Assembly (NCBI RefSeq): GCF_001401755.1
Contig: NZ_KQ474099.1
Coordinates: forward strand, 739,692-803,691
DNA length: 64,000 bases
Source of the DNA: Aquimarina longa SW024
GTDB taxonomy: Bacteria; Bacteroidota; Bacteroidia; Flavobacteriales; Flavobacteriaceae
Direction: 5' to 3'
Part shown: positions 45,757-54,906 of the stretch, piece by piece
Position numbering within the stretch: the stretch's first letter is position 1
Layout of the letters: the number at the start of each line of letters is the position of its first letter
Translations under genes and position numbers: made by a program
Notes under the pieces: generated by a model
Database searches by the model: none
Told to the model about the DNA's origin: nothing
What the model saw: the letters and a program-made list of their open reading frames with translations, nothing else

Positions 45757-46512
45757 ATGAAAACAGCATTAATAACCGGCGCTACCAGTGGAATTGGTAG
45801 GTCTACCGCTATAGAATTGGCAAAGCACAATATAAACCTTATACTATGCGGAAGAAGACAACATCGATTAGATGCATTACAGAATGAATTAAGTACTACT
45901 GTAAATGTACATACACTTTGTTTTGATGTTAGAGATAAAGACGCCGTTTTTTCTACTATAGAAAACCTGCCTGAAGCTTTTAGTACTATTGATATTCTTA
46001 TCAATAATGCCGGAAATGCACATGGTCTTAGTCCTATCCAAACAGGAGATCTTGATGACTGGGATGCCATGATGGATATTAATGTCAAAGGTTTATTATA
46101 TGTATCTAAAGCTGTACTCCCCAAAATGATTGCTGCACAATCGGGTCATATTATTAATATTGGATCTATTGCCGGAAAAGAAGTATACCCAAACGGAAAT
46201 ATCTATTGTGCAAGTAAACATGCTGTAGATGCTATTAATAAGGGAATGCGCATAGACCTTAATCCATATGGAATACGAGTAGGCGCTATCCATCCTGGAT
46301 TGGTAGAAACCGAATTTAGCAACGTACGGTTTAAAGGAAATGATCAAAAAGCAGCTACTGTATATAATGGATTTGATCCATTAACCCCAGAGGATATTGC
46401 TGATATTATAGCCTTTGTAGTGACACGACCATATCATGTAAACATTGCTGATCTTATCGTATTTCCTACTGCACAAGCCAATAGCACTATAGTTAATAAA
46501 AAGATTAATTAA
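45757..46512 (+). CDS. SDR-family NADP-dependent oxidoreductase (YdfG-like)
   Basis: A 251-aa short-chain dehydrogenase. Cofactor loop TGATSGIG (7-14), arginines in CGRRQHR that favour NADP, the NNAG motif (83-86), catalytic Ser137, Tyr150 and Lys154 (YCASK). Closest to YdfG-type serine/3-hydroxy acid dehydrogenases by the NAGNAHGLSPIQTGDLDDWD segment (shown in part). Substrate is inferred only. Single gene on the plus strand. A REP-like repeat follows it. Confidence 0.88.
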   Translation: MKTALITGATSGIGRSTAIELAKHNINLILCGRRQHRLDALQNELSTTVNVHTLCFDVRDKDAVFSTIENLPEAFSTIDILINNAGNAHGLSPIQTGDLDDWDAMMDINVKGLLYVSKAVLPKMIAAQSGHIINIGSIAGKEVYPNGNIYCASKHAVDAINKGMRIDLNPYGIRVGAIHPGLVETEFSNVRFKGNDQKAATVYNGFDPLTPEDIADIIAFVVTRPYHVNIADLIVFPTAQANSTIVNKKIN

Positions 46513-46533
46513 TTATTTAATGAATACTCTATG

Positions 46534-46575
46534 GGGCAATCCTTGGAGAATTAGATCTTCGATGAGGGATTAAAG
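46534..46575. repeat. REP-like repeat, partial copy R1
   Basis: GGCAATCCTTGGAGAATTAG and the adjoining GATGAGGGATTAAAG match the B half of the element found in full at 50538-50639, with several changes. It sits directly after the SDR gene. Confidence 0.6.
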
Positions 46576-46761
46576 TTTAAAACAACGTGTCATTTTTTAT
46601 CGTATTTATTCATTTTTCTCAAAGAAGAAAAACTGATGTTACCCCTAATAAGTCTTATCGTTAACAAAACTTTATAATTTCTTTATTTTCATTGTATTGC
46701 TACCCCAATAAAAATAGCTATGTTTATATTGGAAAAAACAATCGCTATTGCAATTTAAGGA

Positions 46762-47898
46762 ATGATTAATAAACGGCTGCTTATTAAAAACTTATTAGCA
46801 CATAATGACGAAAATAGTTTTTATGACAAAAAGCGTAAACTTAATATTAGTGAAAAAGAAGGTAAAGCAAAATTCCTAAAACATATCTGTGCATTAGCCA
46901 ACTCTAACCCAAAAAACAATTCTTATATCGTCATCGGTGTTGAAGATGAAGATAATCTAATAATGGGAGTCGATTTTTTTGATGATAGTAAGATTCAGAA
47001 TTTAGTAAATGCTTATTTATCTAATCCTCCTATTGTCTCTTATGAGAACATTCCTTTTCCTCACTTACCATCAAAAAAAGTAGTAGGATTAGTTACCATA
47101 CGTCCTCAGGGAGGACAACTCTGTTCTCTGCGCAAAAATATCTGGAAATACTATGGTGGTAGTGTCTTTTTTAGAGATGGTAGCATTAGTATGCCTAAGG
47201 TTTTTGATATCGAGATCAAAGATGTCAATTCAGAGATTGTAAGTGCAATAGAAAGTCATGCTCAGAACAATATAGAGCTTACCTTAGATGGTGTTTTTGA
47301 TTTCATTAATTCTAGAACAGACTACCAGCCTACCTATAAAGTTTTTAAAGAATATTTTGTAGTCTGCTGGGCGGCAAAAGAAAAACGACAAAATGGAGAC
47401 ATTTATTATTCTCGGGTCGATATCGAATTAATCAATGAGCATGTAAAGTTATTTTACTCAGAATTGGATGAAGTAAGTATCTCCATTACTGAGGATCAAT
47501 TTAAGATCATAGAATATGTACAACTCGGCTTGCAAGACACTTTTAAGTACTACCCATTAGAAGAAGTAGTCATCACTTTTAAAGACAATGCTAGTTATGA
47601 TATCGAGAACAAGCTCTTGTTCGAGCCACCTCAGTTTGATAGAAAAACGTTATATCACTTATACAATAGTAATAATGCAATCATCGACAAACTAAAGAAC
47701 AAAATTCCGTTATCAAAAAATGATGAAAAAGACATTATCAACCTCCCTGCTACTTATTTAATCTGCTATTTTAATAATATTAATGAAGCAAAAGAAAAGC
47801 TAGAAGAAGCAAAACCTTACCTAAAAGCTTATAATGATACGATATACTCTCTTTATAAAGAAAGTATTAGAATCGTAAGAAAAGTACGATACAGTTAA
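46762..47898 (+). CDS. AlbA_2 (Schlafen-like) domain protein
   Basis: A 378-aa protein with an AlbA_2/Schlafen-type N-terminal domain (about 15-155): NISEKEGKAKFLKHICALAN, then NNSYIVIGVEDEDNLIMGVD and a glycine-rich region. Domains of this type bind nucleotides or nucleic acids, and in Schlafen proteins cleave RNA. The C-terminal half is helical and unrecognised. It lies 35 bp upstream of a phosphoesterase gene in the same direction, so the two may be co-transcribed. No toxin-antitoxin partner is visible. Confidence 0.8.
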   Translation: MINKRLLIKNLLAHNDENSFYDKKRKLNISEKEGKAKFLKHICALANSNPKNNSYIVIGVEDEDNLIMGVDFFDDSKIQNLVNAYLSNPPIVSYENIPFPHLPSKKVVGLVTIRPQGGQLCSLRKNIWKYYGGSVFFRDGSISMPKVFDIEIKDVNSEIVSAIESHAQNNIELTLDGVFDFINSRTDYQPTYKVFKEYFVVCWAAKEKRQNGDIYYSRVDIELINEHVKLFYSELDEVSISITEDQFKIIEYVQLGLQDTFKYYPLEEVVITFKDNASYDIENKLLFEPPQFDRKTLYHLYNSNNAIIDKLKNKIPLSKNDEKDIINLPATYLICYFNNINEAKEKLEEAKPYLKAYNDTIYSLYKESIRIVRKVRYS

Positions 47899-47932
47899 TT
47901 ATGAATTATAAAACGATCAACCAAAACTAGAC

Positions 47933-48661
47933 ATGGGAAGAACCTTAGTAATTGGAGATATACATGGCGCATTACTGGCATTAAAACAAATACTCAAAAA
48001 AGCAAACGTAACCCCTGATGATACCCTTATATTTTTGGGAGACTACGTAGACGGCTGGAGTGATAGTGCCGCAGTAATTTCGTTCTTAATCGCTCTTAAA
48101 ACCACTAATAATTGTATTTTTATTAGAGGAAACCACGATGAGCTTTGTTACATATGGTTAACAGAAAAAACACATAGTCCTGATTGGATAAAACACGGTG
48201 GGCAAGCTACAATAGATTCTTATGCTCAATTATCCAAAGAAGAAATCAATACTCATCTTCAATTCTATAAAAACCTCATCAATTATCATATCGATGACTA
48301 TAATCGTTTATTTTTACATGCAGGCTTTACCAATCTTCATGGTCCTCATCAAGAATATTTTAGCAAAACATTTTATTGGGATAGAACACTATGGGAAACC
48401 GCTTTAGCCATAGACCCTAAGTTAAAAAAAACAGATATAAACTACCCAAAACGATTGGTACTATTTGATGAAATATATATCGGTCATACCCCCGTTACTC
48501 GAATCAATGAAACCACACCGGTACAATCTACCTGTGTATGGAACATCGATACAGGCGCTGCCTTTAAAGGACCACTGACCATATTAGACATTGATACTAA
48601 AGAGTGGTGGCAGAGTGATCCTGCCTATCAATTATATCCTAATGAAATCGGAAGGAATTAA
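47933..48661 (+). CDS. metallophosphoesterase (serine/threonine phosphatase family)
   Basis: A 242-aa calcineurin-like phosphoesterase. Metal-binding motifs are all present: GDIHG (8-12), GDYVDGW, GNHDE and a downstream HTP. The family covers PrpA/PrpB-type protein phosphatases and diadenosine tetraphosphatase (ApaH-like); which one cannot be told. The protein is cytoplasmic with no signal sequence. It follows the AlbA_2 gene closely in the same direction. Confidence 0.88.
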   Translation: MGRTLVIGDIHGALLALKQILKKANVTPDDTLIFLGDYVDGWSDSAAVISFLIALKTTNNCIFIRGNHDELCYIWLTEKTHSPDWIKHGGQATIDSYAQLSKEEINTHLQFYKNLINYHIDDYNRLFLHAGFTNLHGPHQEYFSKTFYWDRTLWETALAIDPKLKKTDINYPKRLVLFDEIYIGHTPVTRINETTPVQSTCVWNIDTGAAFKGPLTILDIDTKEWWQSDPAYQLYPNEIGRN

Positions 48662-48901
48662 AAAAAATACTTCCTCAACCCCTAAATAGCGCTAAGAAAA
48701 CGGCTTATTCAATTGATTTACAACACTAATTATTTTGTAATCATTTATAAAAATATTGACTTATTCTAAAGTATAGACTTGTGCAACAGTTACTAGTGTT
48801 GTATACGGGGGGTATCCAGTTTTAGGTATCCTTAAGAGCAAATAGAATTATTGCCTGTTAGTAGACAAATTGTTCATAAATATGTTTTTTAGTTGAAGAA
48901 C

Positions 48902-49540
48902 TTATTTTGTGAACAATGAAAGTGAAAAGAAACCTATTCCAATATAAACTATGCCCACAATATAACTTTGAATTCTAAGGTTTGTAAAATGACTTTTTAA
49001 ATACTCGCCTAATTTATTGGAAAGAAATACAAAGACAAGCCCCCAAATCAATGCAATGATGATAAATAATAATCCTAAAAACAACATCTGTGAGGCTTCT
49101 CCTGCTTTAGAAGCATTAATAAATTGAGGTAAAAAAACTACAAAAAACAAGATAGATTTAGGATTTAAGGCACTTATTGTTACACCACTCCAAAAAGCAC
49201 TTGAATCAATTTTTTTTATCAATCTATCTTTATGGAGATTTTTATTTGCGGTGTAAATAGTTTTAACTCCTAAAATTATTAAATAAAAAATACCTCCATA
49301 TTTTATAATTGTAAACGCTAGGTCAGATTTTATAAGTATTGAAGAAAGTCCAAAAGTTACTGTAATAACGTGTAATAATGTACCTGTTTCAATTCCTAAT
49401 ACCGAAAGAATACCAGCCTTATACCCATCTTCTGTTGTTCTAGTGAAAATATAAAGAAAAGCTGGACCGGGTGTTATTACAAGTAATACTGAACTAACGA
49501 TGAACATTAGAATAGTTTCAAAATCAGGTAACGTTATCAT
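48902..49540 (-). CDS. LysE/RhtB-family amino-acid exporter
   Basis: A 212-aa inner-membrane protein with six predicted helices and the LysE start FETILMFIVSSVLLVITPGPA, where the ITPGPA motif is typical. It also has GVTISALNPKSILFFVVFLPQF (shown in part), standard for LysE exporters of basic or small amino acids or homoserine lactone. A Crp-family regulator gene lies 100 bp upstream on the same strand. Confidence 0.9.
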   Translation of the reverse strand: MITLPDFETILMFIVSSVLLVITPGPAFLYIFTRTTEDGYKAGILSVLGIETGTLLHVITVTFGLSSILIKSDLAFTIIKYGGIFYLIILGVKTIYTANKNLHKDRLIKKIDSSAFWSGVTISALNPKSILFFVVFLPQFINASKAGEASQMLFLGLLFIIIALIWGLVFVFLSNKLGEYLKSHFTNLRIQSYIVGIVYIGIGFFSLSLFTK

Positions 49541-49640
49541 ATTTTGTGATTTTATAAATCCCTACCACAGATTGTAAGTTATAGTGTAGGCATTTTTTTT
49601 CAAAAATATGTAGTATGTAATATGTAAACCTTAATGTAGA

Positions 49641-50231
49641 TTAAGTGTTAGAAATAAGATTACTTTTATTGCGAAGTGAACTTAAAAACTCTGGACTTAC
49701 TCCTAGATAAGAGGCTACTTGTCTTTGAGATAATCGTGGTTCTATATTTGGGTAATCTTGTAAGAAGTCTTTATATCTTTCTTTAGCAGAGCAAGAAAGA
49801 TTTTGTTTTATCCTTCTTTCTTGTTTAAATAATAAATCGTTCCCAATCAATCGAAAATAACGTTCGAATTTTGGTATTCGGGTTAAAAGAGGTTCTATAT
49901 CTATTCTTTTTAATTGAATTATTTCTGTATCCTCTATCGTTTCAATATCAAAAATAGAAGGGGTTTGAATCCAAAAGCTATTTTGGTCACTAATCCATTG
50001 ATTTTCTATTGCAAATTCAAAAATACGCTCTTTACCTTCTGAATTAATGTAATATTTTTTAATACAGCCTTTTACTACATAATAATAGTTAGAGCATACT
50101 TTACCAGAGTTAAGAATAAATTCTTTTTTCTTAACTTTTTTAAAACTTAATACTGAAGTAAAAAAATCTATTTCTTGTTCATTTAGTATAATATACTGCT
50201 GAACTTTTTTTAATATTGAATTATAATCCAT
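49641..50231 (-). CDS. Crp/Fnr-family transcriptional regulator
   Basis: A 196-aa protein with a cyclic-nucleotide-binding-like fold (about 15-120; FILNSGKVCSNYYYVVKGCIK) and a C-terminal helix-turn-helix (LSQRQVASYLGVSPEFLSSLR). No Fnr-type cysteine cluster is seen. Bacteroidota proteins of this shape often lack cAMP-binding residues. It may control the adjacent LysE exporter, since the two are co-directional. The ligand is unknown. Confidence 0.85.
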   Translation of the reverse strand: MDYNSILKKVQQYIILNEQEIDFFTSVLSFKKVKKKEFILNSGKVCSNYYYVVKGCIKKYYINSEGKERIFEFAIENQWISDQNSFWIQTPSIFDIETIEDTEIIQLKRIDIEPLLTRIPKFERYFRLIGNDLLFKQERRIKQNLSCSAKERYKDFLQDYPNIEPRLSQRQVASYLGVSPEFLSSLRNKSNLISNT

Positions 50232-50344
50232 TAATTTAAATTTGATTCATCGCGGGATGGATGTGCTTGTTACTGATGTTTCTTGTATGGTGTATTTACA
50301 TCCCTAAGGATGCATGTGCAATATAGAGCAAATTATTATTTGTT

Positions 50345-50540
50345 TTTTATTTTTTAGATTCCAGTAGTTTCTCGGTTTTTGTTAGTCTTTTTTCGATTGA
50401 TTTTAACCCTGTCGATTGTTCTTTATTTCGTTAATATTAAAACCTTCTAGATATGATCCTTTTCATTTAGAGTCTTCTTTTGTTGATTTAAATTTGTATC
50501 TAAAATCCTTCCAGTTTTGACCAGTAGTATGAGATAAATC
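50345..50540 (-). pseudogene. gene fossil of unknown family
   Basis: On the minus strand the region reads VDLSHTTGQNWKDFRYKFKS then TKEDSK, an in-frame TGA, KGSYLEGFNINEIKN, a one-base shift and KEQSTGLKSIEKRLTKTEK with LLESKK and stop. Codon-like composition and a single continuous reading after two repairs suggest a decayed gene whose 5' part is cut by the REP-like element at 50538. Family not recognised. Confidence 0.4.
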
Positions 50541-50639
50541 AACAACCTCGGAGCAAGCTTACGACGTATTCTTCTGAAAAAAAAATAGTTTGATGAGAGG
50601 CAAGCCTTGGGGAATTAAACCCTCAATGAGGGATTAAAA
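50538..50639. repeat. REP-like palindromic repeat R2, full copy
   Basis: Left half ATCAACAACCTCGGAGCAAG (50538-50557), followed by CTTACGACGTATTCTTC; right half AGGCAAGCCTTGGGGAATTA followed by AACCCTCAATGAGGGATTAAA (50598-50638). Each half holds a small palindrome around GCAAGC (GAGC-AA-GCTT; AGGC-AA-GCCT), and CCCTC-AAT-GAGGG closes the right half. Copies R3, R4 and R5 share it. Such pairs resemble REP/BIME elements spread by RAYT transposases, but no RAYT gene is in the window. Confidence 0.75.
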
Positions 50640-50885
50640 CAATAAAACATTCTATATTTAACTCGCTTTATGCATTAGAACTTCGTTATAAAGTTTTGAG
50701 ATATCATAAATACAGTGATTTTCTTAGTTTTAGCGTAGCATCGGTTAAAAGAAAAAATCAAGTGTAACACATATATATTTGCAGTAGCTCAAAGAGGTAA
50801 TAGATTTTCTAATACATAAAGCAGGTTTAACCTAAGATTTGGAAAAAAACTTTACATAGGAGGATCTTGTTGTAGCCAGTTTCTT

Positions 50886-52307
50886 TTAGAGTTTTTGCAT
50901 CGTTTCAATCCATTTTGCTGCATTGGAGTTATTAGGGTTAAGCTCTAATGATTTTTTATAGTTCTTTAGGGCTAATTCAATATTTTCTGCTGTAAAATAA
51001 GCTTCGCCTAAGCTATCGTATGCGTTTGCAGAATTTGGAAATTCCGAAACCATCAACTCAAAAATTGAAATAGCATTATCCACTTTTTTATCTCTTAAAA
51101 ACTCGTATCCTAAATTATTTAATTCTCTTTCGTCCTCAAAATTATAGCCATCAATATTTTCATTTTTTAACTGATGATAATAAGAAATCCCATCTTTAAT
51201 ATTTGTTTTACATTTTTCTTGGATTGCCTCTTTGATTGAATGGTTTGGAATTAAATAAGGTTTATTATGTACTATAGCATTGATAGTATGGTCGATTTTC
51301 CAAAGTTTATGATTTGCAGTATTGGTAAATAAAATTACTGTAAGCCCATTATTCAGATTATGATCAATTAATGATTCATAATTAATATGAGAACCAGAAT
51401 GTTGATGCCTAGTCATTACACCATCTTGAAGATTAGGTGCTCCAAGTGAAGTTTCGGTATAGTAATCTGTTGTAAAAGGGGTGTTTAAAATGGTTTTAGC
51501 ATTAGAACTTATAATTTTTTCAGAGTGTATTGCAGAAATCCATTTATACATATCATCGGTTGTTATGTAAATACTCCCAGACATTTTATCGTATGTCGTT
51601 TGTTCTTCACTATTAGGTTTATCACTAAATCCCATAGCTAATTCAGAAACCTGTGTTAGAGGAGAAAGAAACGTATTTTCCATTTCTAGAGGTTTTAATA
51701 AATTTTCTTGCACATAATCATTATATGAAACTTTTGATATTTTTTCAATAATCATTTTCCGAAGAAAAATATTGTTATTGCTATATAAAAAAGCAGTACC
51801 TGGTTCAGTCTCTAATTTTTTAATATTCATCAGATCATTATAAACATCCTTATCATTCCTTACCTTCTCCCAATTATATTTTGGAAGTCCGCTTGTATAA
51901 TTTAATAAATGATGAATTTTAATTTTAGTAGACCAATTCGGAAGATTTGGAATATGCTTAGAGACATTATCATCTAAATTGATTTTGTGTTCCTCGACAA
52001 GCTTCATAATACTAACGGCACTGAATTCTTTAGAAATAGAACCAATATTAAATAACATATTTTGCTTTAACTTTTTAGCTTTTAAACTGTCAGAAAACCC
52101 TAAACTGTTTTTATAAATAATGCTATCATTTTTTAATACAAGTATACTCCCATTAAAAAGCCCACGTTGATAACAAGTTTTCATTAAAGAATCTAACGCT
52201 GGATTATTACTATGAGCAGTTGTTAGTTTCTCGGGGATTTCTTTTGTATGATTTTTGCAGTTTATAATAAGAATCGAGCAAGCAATAATTAAAAATAGTT
52301 TTTTCAT
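50886..52307 (-). CDS. serine hydrolase lipoprotein (beta-lactamase family) with C-terminal TPR
   Basis: A 473-aa lipoprotein (lipobox IINC, Cys17). The class C beta-lactamase-like domain (about 35-345) has SISK (SxxK nucleophile), YSN (YxN) and a late HSGSH motif (HxG). Residues about 380-470 carry TPR-like repeats (ANAYDSLGEAYFTAENIELALKNYKKSL, shown as AYDSLGEAYFTAENIEL). It probably cleaves amide or ester bonds of peptide-like substrates at the membrane surface. It is not a proven antibiotic-resistance enzyme. Confidence 0.88.
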   Translation of the reverse strand: MKKLFLIIACSILIINCKNHTKEIPEKLTTAHSNNPALDSLMKTCYQRGLFNGSILVLKNDSIIYKNSLGFSDSLKAKKLKQNMLFNIGSISKEFSAVSIMKLVEEHKINLDDNVSKHIPNLPNWSTKIKIHHLLNYTSGLPKYNWEKVRNDKDVYNDLMNIKKLETEPGTAFLYSNNNIFLRKMIIEKISKVSYNDYVQENLLKPLEMENTFLSPLTQVSELAMGFSDKPNSEEQTTYDKMSGSIYITTDDMYKWISAIHSEKIISSNAKTILNTPFTTDYYTETSLGAPNLQDGVMTRHQHSGSHINYESLIDHNLNNGLTVILFTNTANHKLWKIDHTINAIVHNKPYLIPNHSIKEAIQEKCKTNIKDGISYYHQLKNENIDGYNFEDERELNNLGYEFLRDKKVDNAISIFELMVSEFPNSANAYDSLGEAYFTAENIELALKNYKKSLELNPNNSNAAKWIETMQKL

Positions 52308-52479
52308 TAAAAATTTTAGTATTTGATTGATGTTTCTATCCAGAACAATAGTTAGGATTAATGATTATTAGTTTCTTAAAATTAGCTATAACATTTTTGT
52401 GTATAAAAAGTTACATGTTCCAAGCAACTAATTTAGCAAATACATCCCAAATAGAAAATCCACGAGGATTTTAGTAAAT

Positions 52480-52757
52480 AGTTGACTTTATAATTAAAAT
52501 TACAATACTTCTAAACCAGACCTTAAAGGTCTAAAAACATTATTTTTCTTGTACTACTGGTATAAAACAGATACATATATATCATCCCTAAAGTTGACTT
52601 TATAATCAAATCTATAATGCTTCTAAACCAGATCTTCAAGGTTTTAAAAACCTTAAAGGTCTAAAAATATTCATTTTTTTATACTACTGATATAAAGCAG
52701 ATACATATATCATCCTTAAAGTTGACTTTATAATCAAAACTATAATACTTCTAAAAA
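52480..52757. repeat. tandem repeat, 2.3 units of about 112-128 bp
   Basis: AGTTGACTTTATAATYAAA starts at 52480, 52592 and 52720. Each unit continues with CTTCTAAACCAGA, a small palindrome (GACCTTAAAGGTC) and GATACATATAT. Unit 2 is 16 bases longer by insertion of extra palindrome sequence. It contains no gene. The stretch to 52310 on the left is plain AT-rich DNA. Confidence 0.75.
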
Positions 52758-52775
52758 GTAAACCGCTATAAGGAA

Positions 52776-52818
52776 ATCAACAACCTCGGAGAATTAAACC
52801 CTCAATGAGGGATTAAAC
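52776..52818. repeat. REP-like repeat R3 (hybrid short copy)
   Basis: ATCAACAACCTCGGAG fused directly to AATTAAACCCTCAATGAGGG and ATTAAAC, i.e. the start of the left half joined to the end of the right half of R2. Confidence 0.75.
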
Positions 52819-52819
52819 A

Positions 52820-52860
52820 TCCTCCAAAAGATAAAACACTAATCTTTTGGGGGATTTTTT
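52820..52860 (+). terminator. orphan intrinsic terminator
   Basis: TCCTCCAAAAGAT pairs with ATCTTTTGGGGGA over 13 bases with a 9-base loop, followed by TTTTTT on the plus strand. No plus-strand gene precedes it, so it either ends an unannotated transcript across 52310-52820 or is a relic. Confidence 0.75.
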
Positions 52861-52907
52861 ATATTCAAATTCGAACCTTTTTCATTCAAACTTGAAGAGA
52901 CTGTTCA

Positions 52908-52974
52908 ATCAACAACCTCGGAGCAAGCTCATGAGGTATGCTTCGGGGAACTAAATCCTCAATGAGAGATTAAA
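52908..52974. repeat. REP-like repeat R4
   Basis: ATCAACAACCTCGGAGCAAG, then CTCATGAGGTATGCTTC, then GGGGAACTAAATCCTC and AATGAGAGATTAAAG. The left half gives the clearest palindrome: ACCTC-G-GAGC-AA-GCTC-AT-GAGGT. The spacer present in R2 is missing. Confidence 0.75.
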
Positions 52975-53312
52975 GTATCTCACTACTTTTTTAGTACCAT
53001 TAAGGGAAAAAAATATTCATTTTTAACAAAAAATATTCATGCTATAACCCCTTAGCTATCAGTCTCATGATGTTGTTTTACTTACACAAAATCAAGCGTT
53101 TACGGTAAAACCGTATTTAAATACGCTACCTTCTTTAGTATATTTGACTGTTTTTAACAACATATAAAAAAATCAAATTAGTATGATACTGCCACACCAT
53201 AGCATCTCCCCAAATCATTCTAGTCTGTATGGATATTAATTTTCATTTGGCTAAGGGTAGTCCCCTTATTTAGTTGTATTTTAGGGTACTAATCCATTAA
53301 ATACATAACCAA

Positions 53313-53477
53313 ATGAAAAATCGTATTATTTTAGTAAGCACATTACTTTTAGTTAGTATACTAAGTAGCTGTGAAACACAACCAATACAGGATGAAACAG
53401 GAATCGAAGAAGCTTTTAGCACAAATAAAGGAGATGTCATTGCCCCTGGAGAAGACGAAGGAACAGACGAACAATAA
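53313..53477 (+). CDS. 54-aa small lipoprotein
   Basis: MKNRIILVSTLLLVSILSSC is a classic signal peptide with lipobox (LSSC, Cys20), followed by 34 acidic residues (ETQPIQDETGIEEAFSTNKG then DVIAPGEDEGTDEQ). Mature peptide very short. It overlaps the following membrane-protein gene by 44 bases or more in a different frame. Not recognised. The lipobox and the coupled gene make it credible. Confidence 0.7.
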   Translation: MKNRIILVSTLLLVSILSSCETQPIQDETGIEEAFSTNKGDVIAPGEDEGTDEQ

Positions 53478-54201
53478 AAAACTAAGAATTATATGTTGGC
53501 TTGTTGCTATTGCTTCTTTAGCTTTAGTATCAAGCCATAATTTTTTTTCCACAAATAGTAAAGAAACTATAGCTAGAGAGAAAGCTTATAAAGAATTGAT
53601 TTCCCAAAGAAACTCGGTGTATAAAACTCTTAAAGCCGAATTTATTAAAGAAAATAACTTAAACACCTCCAAAAATCGCGAATTGATGATGGAGTATATA
53701 AAAATTCAGGATCAAGCCTCTACTAAGTATAAAAGTCTTAAAAAAATACGTGAAGAAGTTAAAGTTTTTCATTTTAAGAATATGAATGTTTTTTTATATC
53801 AGGTAAGTATATTTATTATTCTTTTTATACTCTCTATTTTGTTTAAATACCTTACTCTTCAGCTAGAGTACAAATCACTTAGAAGAACCTATAGTTTTGT
53901 GTCTTTTGTTTTTATCTTCATATCTCTATATTATCTGGTGTGGGTCTTTTATATAAAATCAGATTTACCATACTTGGCTCATATAGCAGCAATATCTATA
54001 ATTGCATTTAGTATCGCTATAGTAACTCATAGTACTATGTACTGGTTTTATAACAAAACCTATATAATATCCATATACAAGAGTAATATAAAAAAGCTTA
54101 CTAGGCACATCGGTATCGATGTTAAAGAAAAATACATTAAGGAAGAAGATAGAAAAGATTATTTTGTAGATACCATAGATGTAATTGACTCTTTAGACTA
54201 A
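53434..54201 (+). CDS. multi-helix membrane protein, unknown
   Basis: Roughly 255 aa from ATG 53434. It has a TM helix near residues 20-37, a helical hydrophilic domain (SKETIAREKAYKELISQRNS ... KIREEVKVFHF), and four more TM helices (about 118-140, 154-172, 182-200 and 205-225). Alternative in-frame starts are 53371 and 53392; I prefer 53434 because it minimises overlap with the lipoprotein gene. An AGGAG-like run precedes it. Function unknown; the upstream lipoprotein and downstream coiled-coil gene probably belong to the same unit. Confidence 0.7.
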   Translation: MSLPLEKTKEQTNNKKLRIICWLVAIASLALVSSHNFFSTNSKETIAREKAYKELISQRNSVYKTLKAEFIKENNLNTSKNRELMMEYIKIQDQASTKYKSLKKIREEVKVFHFKNMNVFLYQVSIFIILFILSILFKYLTLQLEYKSLRRTYSFVSFVFIFISLYYLVWVFYIKSDLPYLAHIAAISIIAFSIAIVTHSTMYWFYNKTYIISIYKSNIKKLTRHIGIDVKEKYIKEEDRKDYFVDTIDVIDSLD

Positions 54202-54234
54202 TTTTAATTCTCTCCTCCCTTAGATACTCAAACA

Positions 54235-54471
54235 ATGAAAAATCCTTTAGACATACTAAAACAAAAAGAAAAATATCTTGATCAAGATAGTATAAAAAGT
54301 CTTAAAAGAGACTATAATGATTTGATTCAGGAAAAAGAAGAAGAAATACAATCCTTAAAAAAGGATTTAAAAAAATCAGATCAATCTACAACCACACTAA
54401 TAGATTTGTTCGATATATTATCACATGAACAACGCTATTTCTTATATCAGATAGAAAACATACACTTCTAA
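54235..54471 (+). CDS. 78-aa coiled-coil protein
   Basis: MKNPLDILKQKEKYLDQDSI then a strong heptad region (DLIQEKEEEIQSLKKDLKKS) and a C-terminal LSHEQRYFLYQIENIHF. It should form a coiled coil. It lies 33 bp after the membrane-protein gene in the same direction. Not recognised. Possibly a cytoplasmic partner of the membrane protein. Confidence 0.65.
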   Translation: MKNPLDILKQKEKYLDQDSIKSLKRDYNDLIQEKEEEIQSLKKDLKKSDQSTTTLIDLFDILSHEQRYFLYQIENIHF

Positions 54472-54519
54472 TAATCAATTAGGCATGGTCTCAATCTTAG
54501 TTGTTTGTTTAGTTAGGTC

Positions 54520-54906
54520 TTAATTTCCTACTTTATCAACATCGATAGTTCCGTCTGGTTTTTTAGCCTTTACCAATATTTTTAAAGCCTCTATATCTAT
54601 CGATTTTCTTAAGCCCACATCACTTTCTTTTAGTCTATCCAGATTTCGTACTACATACTCGCAGACCTCTTTATCAGATATCTTTCTTCCCTTAATATCA
54701 TAAAATATACTATAGCTATCTTCTATAAGCGATGTATTAGGGCAATTTTCATATAATACTCTTGTAAACATTTTTAATTTAGTTTCTGGGATATTACCTC
54801 CAGACTCATAATTTACAATTGTTTTTTTATTAACACCTAAAAGTTCAGCAAACTGCTCTTGGGTCATACCCCTTTTCTCTCTTTCTTTTTTAATATCTAG
54901 GCTCAT
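54520..54906 (-). CDS. XRE-family HTH transcriptional regulator
   Basis: A 128-aa regulator with an N-terminal lambda-repressor-like HTH (REKRGMTQEQFAELLGVNKK then TIVNYESGGNIPETKLKMF, residues 9-47) and a 75-residue C-terminal part of unknown fold (DEKVCEYVVRNLDRLKESD-like). It is convergent with the coiled-coil gene. It could regulate nearby prophage or accessory genes, but its own upstream region holds no obvious operator. Confidence 0.85.
   Translation of the reverse strand: MSLDIKKEREKRGMTQEQFAELLGVNKKTIVNYESGGNIPETKLKMFTRVLYENCPNTSLIEDSYSIFYDIKGRKISDKEVCEYVVRNLDRLKESDVGLRKSIDIEALKILVKAKKPDGTIDVDKVGN

Noticed and set aside
52776..52974. Repeated blocks that might be taken for a CRISPR array
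   Set aside because: Repeat spacing and length vary, units are palindromic and also dispersed far outside this spot, and no cas gene is present.
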